From assembly GCF_007747795.1 (NCBI RefSeq), contig NZ_CP036275.1, forward strand, positions 124,001 to 188,000: 64,000 bases of DNA. The letters run 5' to 3'. Source of the stretch: Maioricimonas rarisocia (GTDB lineage Bacteria > Planctomycetota > Planctomycetia > Planctomycetales > Planctomycetaceae). How positions within the stretch are numbered: position 1 is the first letter of the stretch; every line of letters begins with the position of its first letter. The position numbers were made by a program, and so were the translations under genes. Below the pieces are notes generated by a model. It saw only the letters and a program-made list of their open reading frames with translations. It was not told the DNA's origin and searched no databases. This document shows, piece by piece, positions 18,030 through 31,540 of this stretch.

Positions 18030-18594
18030 CTCGACCGTGACAATGTGTGGTGGCGCATTTTGCGTTGTCAGTACTTCTGCGCACCCGCCTTTGAGCCCGA
18101 AACTGTCCAAGTGTCGCACGGTCGTGCGGGCCTATCAGGTGCCCGTGCTTTAATCACCGGAGCCGACGGTTCTCGCCGTTTTGAGATTGCGTGATGATGG
18201 AGTTCGGCTGCACTTGCGGGTGAATCGGCCTTGTTGGAGCGGGGGGCGGTGCCGCAAACCTGAAGGAGCGGAGCTCCCTCACGGTCGCGGCTCGTATTGT
18301 CACCCTCCAGGCCGTTTCCCCAAATCCTGTTCACCTTTCTCCTCCACCGGCGGTAGGATGGAAGTTCACATTGCGACGGCACGCTTCAAGTTCGACCGCA
18401 CTTCACGTTTCACAATACTGAGAGTTGTCCTGCCGGTGCGACGCCCCGCAGGATGAAGCCGCTGGCGACCCCGGAACGTGAGCTGCGGGATGGCATGCCT
18501 GACCGTTTCGGCAAACATGTGCATCGAATGACGTTCGCACTGCTGGACAAAGCCAGCAGTGGCACCCGACGTCTGTTTTCACGGGAGATCACGC
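18030..18594. other. Repeat island, no gene
   Basis: This 565-bp gap after the TIR gene carries the CTCACGGTCGCGGCTCG tail (18273-18295) and a CACTGCTGG hairpin repeat (18538-18570). The latter overlaps the leader of the S8 protease gene. I see no gene in it. Confidence 0.6.
18538..18570 (+). repeat. CACTGCTGG-CCAGCAGTG hairpin repeat, copy 1
   Basis: CACTGCTGG and CCAGCAGTG form a perfect 9-bp stem, followed by GCACCCG. Related copies are at 53705, 59846, 60044, 62599 and 62656. This copy lies 25 bp upstream of the protease start and could affect its mRNA. Confidence 0.8.
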
Positions 18595-20061
18595 ATGGCG
18601 GGCCTGCAGTTCTACTCTGGTGGACGGCTGCATACGTTCCGGGGCAGCACACTCGGTTCCCTCGAGCGACGGCGGGCCAGTTCGACGCGCATGGGGCCAA
18701 TGGCAGCCGCGACGGCGGCGTCCGTCCCGGCGATTTTCGGTTCGCTGGATGCCCAGTCGAAGCGGTTGGCATCGCGGTTTCAGACGCTTCACGAGTCGGA
18801 AGTTCGCGTCATGCCGACACGGACCGAGCCGGATGCCGGCCTGGTGACCGCGATGGTCCCGACCGAAACCATCTTTATTGAAGAGGCCAGCAAGACCGAA
18901 CTGAGATGGCTGAAATCGGAGTTCGGTCTGGAAACGGTCGCTGAAGGCCGCGAAGGGAAAATCCTGCTTAGAGCACCGGAGTCGGGTGATGCGGCCATCG
19001 AAACCGCGTTCGAAGCCGCACGGGCCTGCTTCGAACGGGGGAACGTGGCAGCAGCTCATCCGAACTTTCTGCGCCTGATGCGGCGACCACAGCCGTCCAG
19101 CGCCGGTGCCGATACGCCGTGGCATCTGGATAATCCCGGCAATCCGGGGCTGTTCGGTGCCGACGTGCATGCTCACGCGGCCTGGACAATTACCAAAGGA
19201 GATGCGTCGATTCGCGTGGCCATTCTCGACGAAGGGGTAGATACGGAGCACACGCGGCTCAAGCCGGCGGTTGTCGCGGAGAAAGATTTCGTCGACGACA
19301 ACAGCCATGCCCGGCCGGATGGCGACGACGCCCACGGTACCGCTTGCGCGGGGATCGTCTGCAGCCGCGACAGCAAGGTGTCCGGACTGGCTCCGGATGT
19401 GAGCCTCGTCGCGGCCCGCATCGCCAAGGGGGACGGCAACGGCTTCTGGATCTTCGACGACTTTGCCACCGCAGACGCCATCGACTGGTGCTGGGAGGAT
19501 GCGGAGTCGGACGTCCTGTCCAATTCGTGGGGCGGCGGGCCGGAGGTGGACGGCATCACGCGGGCGTTCGAACGGGCCCGTACCCAGGGCCGTGACGGAA
19601 AGGGATCGGTCGTGGTCGTTGCCGCGGGAAACAGCGAGTCTCCCGTGTTCTATCCGGGGACGCTTTCAGGCGTTCTGACCGTCGGAGCGTCGAACCAGTG
19701 GGACGAACGGAAGACGAAGACCTCGCAGGATGGCGAGGACTGGTGGGGCAGCAACTACGGGTCGACGCTGGACCTGCTCGCACCGGGAGTAAGAATTGCC
19801 ACGACGGATATCCGCGGAAGTCACGGATACTCGTCGACGATGTTTACCGACACATTTAACGGAACGTCGTCGGCAACGCCGATGGTGGCGGCCTGTGCGG
19901 CACTGATTCTGAGCCTCCGCCCCGATCTGACCGAAGGGGAGGTGCGGGATCTGATCACCTCGACCGCGGACCCACTGGCCCCCAGCGGTCGACGGAACAA
20001 CTTCGTCGGGCATGGCCGGCTGAACTGTTACGCGGCATTGCGGGCCGCACGCCGCCGGTAG
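18595..20061 (+). CDS. S8 family serine protease (subtilisin-like) with N-terminal pro-region
   Basis: The 488-residue product has a complete subtilase triad: D212 in VAILDEGVD, H247 in DDAHGTACAG and S425 in GTSSATPMVAA. The oxyanion asparagine is N346 in AAGN. Residues 1-170 precede the catalytic domain and look like a pro-region, starting MAGLQFYSGGRLHTFRG without a signal peptide. Its segment at about 85-167 is similar to the next gene's product. Without a leader it is probably cytosolic or exported by another route. The ATG at 18595 with GGGAG upstream is preferred over a GTG at 18559 inside a repeat. The gene at 20082 follows 20 bp later with its own ribosome site, so the pair is almost certainly an operon. 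Confidence 0.92.
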   Translation: MAGLQFYSGGRLHTFRGSTLGSLERRRASSTRMGPMAAATAASVPAIFGSLDAQSKRLASRFQTLHESEVRVMPTRTEPDAGLVTAMVPTETIFIEEASKTELRWLKSEFGLETVAEGREGKILLRAPESGDAAIETAFEAARACFERGNVAAAHPNFLRLMRRPQPSSAGADTPWHLDNPGNPGLFGADVHAHAAWTITKGDASIRVAILDEGVDTEHTRLKPAVVAEKDFVDDNSHARPDGDDAHGTACAGIVCSRDSKVSGLAPDVSLVAARIAKGDGNGFWIFDDFATADAIDWCWEDAESDVLSNSWGGGPEVDGITRAFERARTQGRDGKGSVVVVAAGNSESPVFYPGTLSGVLTVGASNQWDERKTKTSQDGEDWWGSNYGSTLDLLAPGVRIATTDIRGSHGYSSTMFTDTFNGTSSATPMVAACAALILSLRPDLTEGEVRDLITSTADPLAPSGRRNNFVGHGRLNCYAALRAARRR

Positions 20062-20081
20062 GCGGTGAGGAGGCAACGGAC

Positions 20082-20609
20082 GTGGCCGGAAAACAGAGCG
20101 AAAACTACTACTACGCGAAGGGAAAGCGGGTTCCGCTGGCCCGCTCGGCGGATCTGGTGGCCATCGAGGATCGGGCCCCTGAGGTGTGTGGACTCGATGA
20201 CCGCGAGTGCGCCCGCCTGAAGTCGGCCAGCCGTCCGTTGCGAGGCGGCGTCTCGCTGATCGAGCGCAAGGATCTGGGCGAGCAGCTCGAACAGCAGTTC
20301 GGGGAACGGCAACTGCTTCGTCCTGTGTTCGAGGCGGAAGGGGCTCTGCTGGTGCCGCTTCCGGAGATCCGCATCGAGGAGTCCCGCCCGCAGCAGACCG
20401 AGCAGCTCGAAGTCTGGCTCAAGGAGCATGCGGCGTCGGCGAAGGTCGTCAAGCGTCGACCGGGACGGATGGTGCTCGAGCCGACCTCCGGCGATGCGGA
20501 GGCGGCTCTCGACCTGGCCAACCAGGTGCACGAGCAGGTCGATCCGGAAATGGCCGAGTCCCGCTTCATTCGCGTCGTGCCCAGTCCCGATACGACACGG
20601 AAGCGGTAA
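20082..20609 (+). CDS. Stand-alone prodomain-like protein paired with the S8 protease
   Basis: The 175-residue product has no catalytic motif. Residues about 88-169 (LLVPLPEIRIEE, VWLKEHAASA, GRMVLEPTSGDAE, ESRFIRVVPSPD) match the protease's residues about 85-167. Shared landmarks are VP-E-I-IEE, W-LK, G--L-P-SGDA--A and F-R---P. Its first residues, ENYYYAKGKRVPLAR, also resemble the start of the protease (QFYSGGRLHTFRG). GAGGAGG precedes the GTG start at 20082. The likely role is as an inhibitor or folding chaperone in trans for the protease, by analogy with subtilisin propeptides and I9-type inhibitors; this is inference. It could also be a regulated substrate. It ends 75 bp before the purB stop on the opposite strand. 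Confidence 0.75.
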   Translation: MAGKQSENYYYAKGKRVPLARSADLVAIEDRAPEVCGLDDRECARLKSASRPLRGGVSLIERKDLGEQLEQQFGERQLLRPVFEAEGALLVPLPEIRIEESRPQQTEQLEVWLKEHAASAKVVKRRPGRMVLEPTSGDAEAALDLANQVHEQVDPEMAESRFIRVVPSPDTTRKR

Positions 20610-20684
20610 GCCAGCCGTTCCCCGCGGACCACCGGGGGCGTTGCTCGGTTCCGATCCCGGCCACCGTTGGCGGACCGACGGACG

Positions 20685-22115
20685 TCAGACCTTGAGGTCT
20701 TCGGCGGCACCGGCCAGGTCGTCGCAGTACCGTTCGCGGATCGGCTCGACGACGTTCGCGATAAACGCGTCGACCTGCTCGGGGGCGCGTCCGATGTAGC
20801 GGCTGGAGTCGAGCGTGTTGGAGAAGTCGACGCCGGCGAAGGCCGCGTCCTGCTGGAGGCGGTCGATCAGATCGTTCGCCTGGCCGTGCTCCTTCACCTG
20901 CCGGCCGGCCTCCTGGCTGTGCACACGGATCTGCTCGTGCAGCGTCTGTCGGTCGCCGCCCGCCTGGACGGCCGCCATCAGGATTTCTTCGGTCGCCATG
21001 AAGGGAAGCTCTTCACCCAGGTGTTTTGCGATCACCTTCGGATAGACGACCAGACCGTCGGTGATATTGCGGTACAGGATGAGCGTCGCATCGATCGCGA
21101 GGAAGGACTGCGGCAGCGAGAGCCGGCGGTTGGCGCTGTCGTCGAGCGTCCGCTCCATCCACTGCGTCGCCATCGTATGGTCGCCGTTGGCCGCCAGTGA
21201 CATGGCGAACCGTGAGAGGGCACACATCCGCTCGGATCGCATCGGATTCCGCTTGTAGGCCATCGCCGACGAGCCGATCTGATGCTTCTCGAACGGCTCT
21301 TCGATCTCCTTGCGGCTCTGCAGGATGCGGATGTCGCTGCCCGCCTTGTGAGCGGACTGGGCGATGCCGGAGAGCGTCGCGAGCACCTGGGCGTCCACCT
21401 TGCGGGTGTAGGTCTGGCCGGTGACGGGGTAGCTCGACGAGAAGCCCATTTTGTCGGAGACCAGGCGGTCCAGCGCGTCGACCTTCGCGTGATCGCCGCC
21501 GAACAGCTGCAGAAACGTCGCCTGTGTGCCGGTCGTTCCCTTCACGCCGCGGAACTTGAGCGTGGCCAGCCGGTGCTCGATCTCCTCGAGGTCGACGACC
21601 AGGTCGTGGCACCAGAGGGTGGCCCGCTTGCCGACCGTCGTGGGCTGGGCCGGCTGCAGGTGGGTGAACCCGAGGCAGGCGAGGTCGCGGTATTCAGCGG
21701 CAAAGGCGGCCAGTCGGTCGATCACCTGGACGAGCCGCTGGCGGATCAGCTGCAGGCTGTCACGGATCTGGATCAGTTCGGTGTTGTCGGTGACGAAGCA
21801 GCTGGTGGCTCCCAGGTGGATGAGGCCCCCCGCCTTCGGGCAGAGATCGCGGTACGTGTGGACGTGGGCCATCACGTCGTGCCGCAGCTGCCGTTCGTAT
21901 TCGGCCGCCTTGCCAAAGTCGATGTCGTCGACGTGGGCTTTCAGCTCGGCGATCTGCTGGTCGGAGATCTCGAGGCCCAGTTCCTGCTGCGACTCGGCGA
22001 GTGCCACCCACAGCCGGCGCCAGGTCGAATGTTTCGTCTGGGCCGACCACAGACGACTCATCTCACGGGAGGCGTAGCGGGTGTTCAGCGGGTTCTGGTA
22101 GATTTCCTGGGTCAC
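20685..22115 (-). CDS. purB: Adenylosuccinate lyase
   Basis: The 476-residue enzyme catalyses two beta-elimination steps in purine synthesis, SAICAR to AICAR and adenylosuccinate to AMP, both releasing fumarate. The fumarase-superfamily signature is [14 protein letters not shown], and [12 protein letters not shown] and [12 protein letters not shown] are the other conserved active-site segments. The signature is close to the eukaryote-like branch of the family. The GTG start at 22115 ([14 protein letters not shown]) follows AAAGGA; the frame upstream stays open but is not protein-like. No other purine gene is nearby. Confidence 0.95.
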   Translation of the reverse strand: MTQEIYQNPLNTRYASREMSRLWSAQTKHSTWRRLWVALAESQQELGLEISDQQIAELKAHVDDIDFGKAAEYERQLRHDVMAHVHTYRDLCPKAGGLIHLGATSCFVTDNTELIQIRDSLQLIRQRLVQVIDRLAAFAAEYRDLACLGFTHLQPAQPTTVGKRATLWCHDLVVDLEEIEHRLATLKFRGVKGTTGTQATFLQLFGGDHAKVDALDRLVSDKMGFSSSYPVTGQTYTRKVDAQVLATLSGIAQSAHKAGSDIRILQSRKEIEEPFEKHQIGSSAMAYKRNPMRSERMCALSRFAMSLAANGDHTMATQWMERTLDDSANRRLSLPQSFLAIDATLILYRNITDGLVVYPKVIAKHLGEELPFMATEEILMAAVQAGGDRQTLHEQIRVHSQEAGRQVKEHGQANDLIDRLQQDAAFAGVDFSNTLDSSRYIGRAPEQVDAFIANVVEPIRERYCDDLAGAAEDLKV

Positions 22116-22373
22116 GGCAGGGTCCTTTCCCGGTTTGACACGGGAGCGTATGCTGGTCGCATGGAGTAAGACTGTCGGGTTCTGGTCGGTCCGGCGACCG
22201 TTATACTCAACCCGATTGCAAGCGACTATCAACGGTTCGACCGGCTGTCCCTTTGCGGGTTGCCGGCATCCACTCGTCACTCACCTCCCTGTCAGCTCGC
22301 GCGGGGGCCGTTTCAACGGTCGCGGGCGGGATGTTAATCAAGCGGTTCGCCGCAGGAAAGGAGCGGAACTTCG

Positions 22374-23435
<1,062 letters not shown>

Positions 23436-23478
23436 CTGAGTCTTCCAGAGAGAAGGAGCGGCGGGCAGCCGGCGGATC

Positions 23479-23874
23479 ATGCCTGACGAACACGAGATGC
23501 AGATTCGCGTCCGTTACAGCGAGACGGATGCGATGGGGTTTCTGCACCACGCGAACTACGCGATCTACTTCGAAATGGGTCGCACCGAGCTGTATCGGGC
23601 CAGTGGTGGCGACTATCGCGGGATGGAGGAGCGTGGCTTCTTTCTGGTCGTCGTCCAGCTCGAGTGTCGCTTCAAGCGTCCGGCCCGTTACGACGACGTG
23701 CTGACGCTGAAGACCCGCCTGGCCCGCCGCAGCCCGGCCAAACTCGAGCATGAGTACGAGCTGTGGCGCGATTCCGAACTGTTGACGACCGCCCGAAGTG
23801 TGCTGGCGTGCGTTGATCGAGAGGGAAAAGTCCAGCCGATCACGGACGAGCGGCTGTTCGGGACGGCCGATTGA
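23479..23874 (+). CDS. Acyl-CoA thioesterase, YbgC/4HBT hotdog family
   Basis: The 131-residue protein is a single hotdog domain. YSETDAMGFLHHANYAIYFE contains the catalytic aspartate and the HHxNY motif of 4-hydroxybenzoyl-CoA thioesterase-like enzymes. It should hydrolyse short or medium acyl-CoA thioesters in the cytosol. An AGAAGGAG site lies upstream of the ATG at 23479, although further away than usual. Confidence 0.88.
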   Translation: MPDEHEMQIRVRYSETDAMGFLHHANYAIYFEMGRTELYRASGGDYRGMEERGFFLVVVQLECRFKRPARYDDVLTLKTRLARRSPAKLEHEYELWRDSELLTTARSVLACVDREGKVQPITDERLFGTAD

Positions 23875-24070
23875 GCCTCGTGACTTCACGGGAAATACAT
23901 CGGATTGGTGTTGATGCGTTCTGAGGGATGTTACAATCCGCATTCCCTTGACGGAGCGAGATTTGGAATGCGCAATGGCAGCGCAAGTCGTGAAACGGCG
24001 TCTCAGCGACCAGTCATCGCGGGCGTCTGGCAGTTGATTACTGGTGTCGAAAGTTGACGGAATTCGGTCA

Positions 24071-25972
24071 ATGAGCACGGAACACTTGCCGGTTGAGGAT
24101 CAGGTCCCCTCGCAGGACGAACAACGTCAGCCCGAGGCGGAGAAACCGGCAGAAGTCGAACCGTCGTCCCAGGAGCGTGTCGACACGCCCCAGGCGGCGT
24201 CTGGTGCCCCGACACCCGCGGATGCCGCATCCGAAGCGGCTCCCACCCCGGAAGCGAATCCGCAGCCCGCGGCTGATCAGCCCGCTGCGTCTGCTCCCGC
24301 GGAAGAAGAGGCTGCCGCCGCCAGTGTGCCTGCCGGGGACGAGGCGGCTCCAGCCGACGCTCCCGCGACACCCGCTGCCGCAGAACCCGCCCAGGCAAGC
24401 GAATCTGCCGGCGACGGAGGTTCGCAGCCTGAAGGGGGAGGCGAGGGGGCGCAGCGGAAACTGCGACTGAATCCGACCGTCGATCCGCAGGTCGCACGCC
24501 CCGTGCCGAGCATCGCTGAAGGGTCCGGAGCGGGGGCTGCCGCAGCGTCGCAGTCCCAGCAGCAGACGCCGGCCTCGACCGAGCAGAGCGAAGCCGAAAT
24601 CGACGCCCAGGCGGAAGAGCTTGTCGGGCAGGCGAGCGAATCGCAGGAGTCAGCTCCCCAGGCATCGGCTCAGGAACAGGTGGCCATCCCGTCGGCGAAC
24701 GAAGCCTCGATCGACGAAGAGATGGAATCGGAGATTGCCGCGGCGATGGCCAGCGGTGAACTCGCTGCGGCCAATGCCGCCGCGCCGGCTGCCGGGCAGA
24801 CCGACGAAGGGGAAGGGGGGCCGGTCGACCCCACCTCGGCCGAGGAACTGACCGAAGGGACGAAGCTGACCGGCGAAGTGCAGTCGATTCACGAAGACAA
24901 CGTCTTCCTCGAATTCGGCCTGCCGATGACCGGTGTGGTTTCGCTGCGGCAGTTCGGCTCGAAGAATCAGCCGAAAGTCGGCCAGAAGGTCAAAGTCGTC
25001 GTCAACCGCGTCGACGACGAGGAAGGCCTGATCGTCACCAGTCTGCCGCGGGGAACGGCCCGCGTGGCGGGCGACTGGAGCGCTCTGACCCCCGGCCAGG
25101 CAGTCGACTGCACCGTGACGAAGACGAACAAGGGCGGACTGGAAGTCTCGGTCGGAGGCCTGCGGGGCTTCATGCCGGCCAGCCAGGTGGATCTGGGGTA
25201 CATCGCCGATCTCGAGCCGTTTGTCGGCCAGAAGCTGCAGGCCCGGGTCATCGAAGTGGCTCCTGAGCGTCGGCGTCTGGTTCTCAGTCGTCGGGCCCTG
25301 CTGCAGGAAGAACGGGCTGTCGCCGAGCAGGAACTGCTGCAGACGCTGGAAGCGGGAGAAACCCGCACCGGTCGCGTCAAGACGATCAAGGACTACGGGG
25401 CGTTCGTGGACCTTGGCGGCGTGGACGGGTTCCTGCACATCGGGCAGATCAGCTGGAACCGCATCAATCATCCCTCGGAGGTGATCCAGGAAGGCCAGCA
25501 GGTCGAGGTGAAGGTCCTCTCGATCGACTCCGAGAACAAGAAGATCAGCCTGAGCATGCGGCAGCTCGAGGCGAATCCTTGGACGCTCGCCGAAGACAAA
25601 TACCCGAAAGGCTCGGTGGTCTCCGGCAAAGTGACCCGGACCGAGGCGTTTGGAGCCTTTGTCGAGCTGGAACCGGGTGTCGAAGGTCTGGTCCACATCA
25701 GTGAGCTGGACCACCGGCGGGTCAAGCGGGTGACCGAGGTGCTCAACGTGGGCCAGACGGCCCAGGTGCAGGTGCTCGAGGTCGATCCCGGCCGCAAGCG
25801 GATCAGCCTGTCGGTGAAGGCTCTGCTGGAGAAACCAGCCATGCCGACCGACGAGGATCAGGCTCCCGGAGGCGGCGCTCCCTACGAACGCAAGCGGAAG
25901 GGCCCGCTCAAGGGTGGAGTCGGCGGATCAGGCAAAGGGGGCCTGTTCGGTAACCCAAGCGACTTCGGCTGA
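24071..25972 (+). CDS. S1 RNA-binding domain protein (S1-like, four S1 domains)
   Basis: The 633-residue product has a 260-residue acidic, Ala/Pro/Glu/Gln-rich N-terminal tail followed by four S1 OB-fold domains. These lie at about 262-330, 341-415, 428-505 and 514-590. Domains 3 and 4 are canonical ([41 protein letters not shown]), while 1 and 2 are more divergent. The C terminus is a short Gly/Lys-rich tail. It may serve as ribosomal protein S1 or as a companion RNA-binding factor. Classical S1 has six domains and no such tail, so the assignment to rpsA is not made. The ATG at 24071 is chosen; the ribosome site is weak. Confidence 0.88.
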   Translation: MSTEHLPVEDQVPSQDEQRQPEAEKPAEVEPSSQERVDTPQAASGAPTPADAASEAAPTPEANPQPAADQPAASAPAEEEAAAASVPAGDEAAPADAPATPAAAEPAQASESAGDGGSQPEGGGEGAQRKLRLNPTVDPQVARPVPSIAEGSGAGAAAASQSQQQTPASTEQSEAEIDAQAEELVGQASESQESAPQASAQEQVAIPSANEASIDEEMESEIAAAMASGELAAANAAAPAAGQTDEGEGGPVDPTSAEELTEGTKLTGEVQSIHEDNVFLEFGLPMTGVVSLRQFGSKNQPKVGQKVKVVVNRVDDEEGLIVTSLPRGTARVAGDWSALTPGQAVDCTVTKTNKGGLEVSVGGLRGFMPASQVDLGYIADLEPFVGQKLQARVIEVAPERRRLVLSRRALLQEERAVAEQELLQTLEAGETRTGRVKTIKDYGAFVDLGGVDGFLHIGQISWNRINHPSEVIQEGQQVEVKVLSIDSENKKISLSMRQLEANPWTLAEDKYPKGSVVSGKVTRTEAFGAFVELEPGVEGLVHISELDHRRVKRVTEVLNVGQTAQVQVLEVDPGRKRISLSVKALLEKPAMPTDEDQAPGGGAPYERKRKGPLKGGVGGSGKGGLFGNPSDFG

Positions 25973-26147
25973 TCTGTCGGGCAGACACTCTCTCACTGCG
26001 GGGGCGGTCGCGTTGCAGATCCCTGCAGTGCTGCTACCCTGAATCGTTCGTGTTTGCCGGCGATTGCCGCCGCGAACGTTTTCGCCCCCGTTCTCTACCC
26101 GCCGCGCGGCTTTGGCCGGGCCGCCCGCACCGGTTTCGCGATCCGAC

Positions 26148-27566
26148 GTGACCGATCATCTCGACAACGATACCGATCTGACCAATGTCGTCATCAGCGT
26201 GCTGATCGTCGATGACGACGAAGCGCATGCGCAGGCCGTCGCCGAGAGCCTTGTGCGAATCGGCTGCGAGTGTACGACTGCCAACTCGGGGCCGAAGGGC
26301 ATCGAGTGCATCGAGAGCGAAAACTACGACATCGTCATCACCGACCTGAAGATGGACGATGTCGACGGATTGACGATCCTCCGCAAAACCAAGGAGGAAC
26401 TTCCCGAGGCCGAAGTCATCGTCCTGACCGGCTACAGCTCGATTCACTCCGCCGTCACCGCCATGCAGGGCGGGGCTTACACCTACCTCACCAAGCCGCT
26501 CGATATCCAGGAACTGCGAAACGCTGTCGAAAAGGCGTCGACGCGGATCCGACTGATCCGACGTAACGCGGCTCTGAATCGTCGGCTCGACGAGCGGTTC
26601 GGTTTCGAGGGGGTCATCGGCACGAGCCCGTCGATGAACAAGGTCATCGAGCAGCTCAAGAACCTCGCGCCGACCGAGACGACCGTCCTGATTCTCGGCG
26701 AGAGCGGCACCGGCAAGGAACTGGTCGCCCGTGCTCTGCACCAGAACAGTCCCCGCAAGAACAAGCCGTTCGTCCCGCTGAACATCTCGGCATTGCCCGA
26801 AAGCATTCTCGAAAGTGAACTGTTCGGGCACGAGCAGGGGGCATTCACGGGGGCGGCAACGCGGCGGATCGGCAAGATCGAGCACGCCAACGGCGGGACG
26901 CTGTTTCTCGACGAAGTCGGCGAAATGCCGATGGAAACGCAGATCAAGCTGCTCCGCGTCCTCGAAGACCGCAAGATCACGCGGCTGGGGTCCAACGAGG
27001 AACGCTCCGTCAACATCCGCCTGGTGGCAGCGACGAACGCCCATCTCAAGGAGATGATGGAGGAAGGAAGCTTCCGCCGCGACCTCTACTATCGGCTGAG
27101 CGTCGTCACCATCTCGTTGCCGCCGCTCCGCGAGCGTCGGGGCGACATCCCGCTGCTGATCGAGCACTTCCTCAAGGAGTTCTGCCAGCGGCATCAGAAG
27201 GAAGTGCAGGGCGTCTCACGGGCAGCCCGGCACGCTCTGATGTCATTCGACTGGCCGGGGAACATCCGGCAGCTGCGGAACACCATCGAAGGGATGCTGG
27301 CGCTCGATACCGATGGCCTGCTCGACGTCGATGATCTGCCCGACGAGATCTCCTCCCTGGCCGACGGTGATGGAGATGAGATCACCCTGGGCGTGAGCAG
27401 CGGGGCCGACATGATGATCGGCAAGCCGCTGCGGGATGTCGAAGCGTACTACATTGCCCGGTCGCTGGAACTGACCGAAGGGAAGCGGGAAGAAGCGGCC
27501 AAACTGCTGGGAATCGGCGAGCGGACGCTGTATCGCAAGATCAAGGAATACGGGCTCAAGCAGTGA
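26148..27566 (+). CDS. NtrC-type sigma-54-dependent response regulator
   Basis: With the GTG at 26148 the product has 472 residues. A receiver domain has phosphoacceptor D66 ([11 protein letters not shown]). An AAA+ domain follows with Walker A GESGTGKE, the sigma-54-contacting GAFTGA loop, Walker [12 protein letters not shown] and the [11 protein letters not shown] sensor region. A C-terminal Fis-type helix-turn-helix reads [19 protein letters not shown]. Phosphorylation should drive hexamer formation and open-complex formation at sigma-54 promoters. No kinase is adjacent, so its partner is elsewhere. The start is the weak point: TTG codons upstream at 26064 and 26112 are also in frame, and no ribosome site is clear. 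Confidence 0.92.
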   Translation: MTDHLDNDTDLTNVVISVLIVDDDEAHAQAVAESLVRIGCECTTANSGPKGIECIESENYDIVITDLKMDDVDGLTILRKTKEELPEAEVIVLTGYSSIHSAVTAMQGGAYTYLTKPLDIQELRNAVEKASTRIRLIRRNAALNRRLDERFGFEGVIGTSPSMNKVIEQLKNLAPTETTVLILGESGTGKELVARALHQNSPRKNKPFVPLNISALPESILESELFGHEQGAFTGAATRRIGKIEHANGGTLFLDEVGEMPMETQIKLLRVLEDRKITRLGSNEERSVNIRLVAATNAHLKEMMEEGSFRRDLYYRLSVVTISLPPLRERRGDIPLLIEHFLKEFCQRHQKEVQGVSRAARHALMSFDWPGNIRQLRNTIEGMLALDTDGLLDVDDLPDEISSLADGDGDEITLGVSSGADMMIGKPLRDVEAYYIARSLELTEGKREEAAKLLGIGERTLYRKIKEYGLKQ

Positions 27567-27592
27567 GGCAGCGGTGATCGCCGGCGTGGCAG

Positions 27593-29536
<1,944 letters not shown>

Positions 29537-29752
29537 GCGGTGAAGTCTTCGCTGGGACTGCGGTCAGGAGTTCGGCGGTCGCTCCCCTCTGCTCCAGAGG
29601 GAATCCGCAGGGGCAATGCGCAGGAATAGTACGTTTCGAAGGCGCGGGCCATCAATGGCCGCAGGCGGGCCGCCGCTCGCGGGTGGTTGCAGCCGTGATG
29701 GCTGAGGGCTACGCTACCGCGTCCGGACTGCAGAAATATCGAGGATCAAGCG

Positions 29753-30655
29753 ATGTCGACCGAAGTTGTGACGGAAATCCGGGTCGGGCACAGCCCGGAC
29801 CCCGACGATGCGTTCATGTTCCACGCGCTGGCGAACGACAAGATCGAAACCGGTCGGTACCGCTTCACGCACCAGCTGCAGGACATCGAAACGCTCAACC
29901 GGCGTGCACTCGATGCCGAGCTGGAACTGACGGCCGTCAGCCTGCACGGTTACGCCTTTCTGACCGACACCTACGCTCTGTGCGCCTGCGGGGCCAGCGT
30001 CGGCGACGACTATGGCCCGATGGTCGTGACCCGTGAACCGATGGGAATCGACGACCTGAAGGGGAAGACGATCGCCGTCCCCGGGACGCTGACGACCGCC
30101 TTTCTCGGGCTGAACCTCTGCCTGGGCGGCTGCCCGAAGGGAGAGCATTCTCCCCGGAACCTGCACACCGAAGGGGACGCCGGCGCCTTCCGCTACGTCG
30201 TCCATCCCTTCGACGAGATCCTCAACGTGGTCGAACGGGGCGAGGCGGATGCCGGCCTGATCATCCACGAAGGGCAACTCACTTATGGCGACCAGGGGCT
30301 GAACCTCGTCGTCGACCTGGGCAAATGGTGGCTGCAGGAGACCGGCCTGCCGCTGCCGCTCGGTGCGAACGCGATCCGCAAGGATCTCGGCCAGCCGGCG
30401 ATGGACGAAGTGACCGCCCTGCTGAAGCAAAGCATCCAGTACGGTCTGGACCACCGCCAGGAAGCCCTCGAGTACGCTCTGCAGTTCGGTCGCGACCTTG
30501 ATCCGACCAAGGCAGACAAGTTCGTCGGCATGTACGTGAACGACTGGACGCTCGATTTCGGCGAGCGGGGACGCAAGGCGGTTGCCACGCTGCTCGAGCG
30601 GGGACATGAGGCGGGAATCATTCCCGAGCCGGTCGAGCTGGAATTCATCGGCTGA
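29753..30655 (+). CDS. mqnD: 1,4-dihydroxy-6-naphthoate synthase (futalosine pathway)
   Basis: The 300-residue protein matches MqnD. HSPDPDDAFMF is the N-terminal signature, and IAVPGTLTTAFLGLNL and ADAGLIIHEGQLTY form the two-lobed periplasmic-binding-like fold. It converts cyclic dehypoxanthine futalosine to 1,4-dihydroxy-6-naphthoate, the last pathway-specific step of the futalosine route to menaquinone. GAGGATC lies upstream of the ATG at 29753. Other mqn genes are not in the window. MqnA is a paralog with the same fold, but the PDPDDAFM motif favours MqnD. Confidence 0.9.
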   Translation: MSTEVVTEIRVGHSPDPDDAFMFHALANDKIETGRYRFTHQLQDIETLNRRALDAELELTAVSLHGYAFLTDTYALCACGASVGDDYGPMVVTREPMGIDDLKGKTIAVPGTLTTAFLGLNLCLGGCPKGEHSPRNLHTEGDAGAFRYVVHPFDEILNVVERGEADAGLIIHEGQLTYGDQGLNLVVDLGKWWLQETGLPLPLGANAIRKDLGQPAMDEVTALLKQSIQYGLDHRQEALEYALQFGRDLDPTKADKFVGMYVNDWTLDFGERGRKAVATLLERGHEAGIIPEPVELEFIG

Positions 30656-30706
30656 GACCTTGCCGGGTGGCTCGCGGGGCTCGCGCGGTCCCGCTAGAAT
30701 CCCGGC

Positions 30707-31495
30707 ATGAGCAGCACAGACTACCTTGCGAACCTGTTCGGCCTGACCGGAAAGACGGCCGTCGTCATTGGCGGGACTGGAACCCTCGGGGGGGCCATCT
30801 GCGAGGCCCTGGCACAAGCGGGGGCCCATGTTCTCGTCGTCGGCCGCAACGCCGAAAGCGGCAACGGCCTCGTCGAACGTCTGGAGGCGCAGGGGGCGAG
30901 CGGCGAATTCGTCCGGGCGGATTCCACCAGCCGGGACGATCTCGAAGCGATCGTTGCTCACCTGAAGTCCGCCGGCCGCACGTGCGACATTCTGGTGAAT
31001 GGTGCGGGGACGAACTCTGCCACGCCCTTCCTCGAAATCGAGGACGAGGAGTGGGACCGCATCATGAATATCAACCTTCGCAGCGTTCGCCTGGCCTGCC
31101 AGGTCTTCGGCAGCGACATGCTGGAGCGAAAGACAGCCGGCTCGATCATCAACATCGCGTCACTCTCGGCGATGACGCCGCTCTCCCGCGTGTTCACCTA
31201 CTCCGCCTCGAAGGCAGCGGTGCTCAACCTCACGCAGAATCTCGCCCGTGAATGGGCCGAGAGTGGCATCCGCGTCAACGCCCTCTCTCCGGGCTTCTTC
31301 CCGGCCGAGCAGAACCGCAAGGTGCTGACGGTCGAACGCGTCGAGAGCATCATGCGACACACGCCGATGAACCGCTTCGGCGAGCCGCAGGAACTGGCCG
31401 GTGCCGTGGTCCTGCTGGCATCGAATACCGCTGGCGGATTCGTGACCGGCACGAACGTCGTGGTCGACGGCGGCTTCACCGCGATGACGATCTGA
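30707..31495 (+). CDS. SDR family oxidoreductase
   Basis: The 262-residue protein is a classical short-chain dehydrogenase. It has the nucleotide-binding loop IGGTGTLGG (residues 21-29), NGAG at 98-101, catalytic S152 or S154, Y165 and K169 in YSASKAAV, and the late SPGFFPAEQNRK segment. The N-terminal NLFGLTGKTAVV and the FFPAEQNR region resemble the D-mannonate/fructuronate-type SDRs of sugar-acid metabolism, but the substrate cannot be fixed. Its start lies 51 bp after the mqnD stop on the same strand. A shared transcript is likely, a shared pathway is not. Confidence 0.88.
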   Translation: MSSTDYLANLFGLTGKTAVVIGGTGTLGGAICEALAQAGAHVLVVGRNAESGNGLVERLEAQGASGEFVRADSTSRDDLEAIVAHLKSAGRTCDILVNGAGTNSATPFLEIEDEEWDRIMNINLRSVRLACQVFGSDMLERKTAGSIINIASLSAMTPLSRVFTYSASKAAVLNLTQNLAREWAESGIRVNALSPGFFPAEQNRKVLTVERVESIMRHTPMNRFGEPQELAGAVVLLASNTAGGFVTGTNVVVDGGFTAMTI

Positions 31496-31540
31496 GCGGT
31501 CTGTTACCTGGAAGCGGTGGCTGCGGGAGCGGGAACCGCG

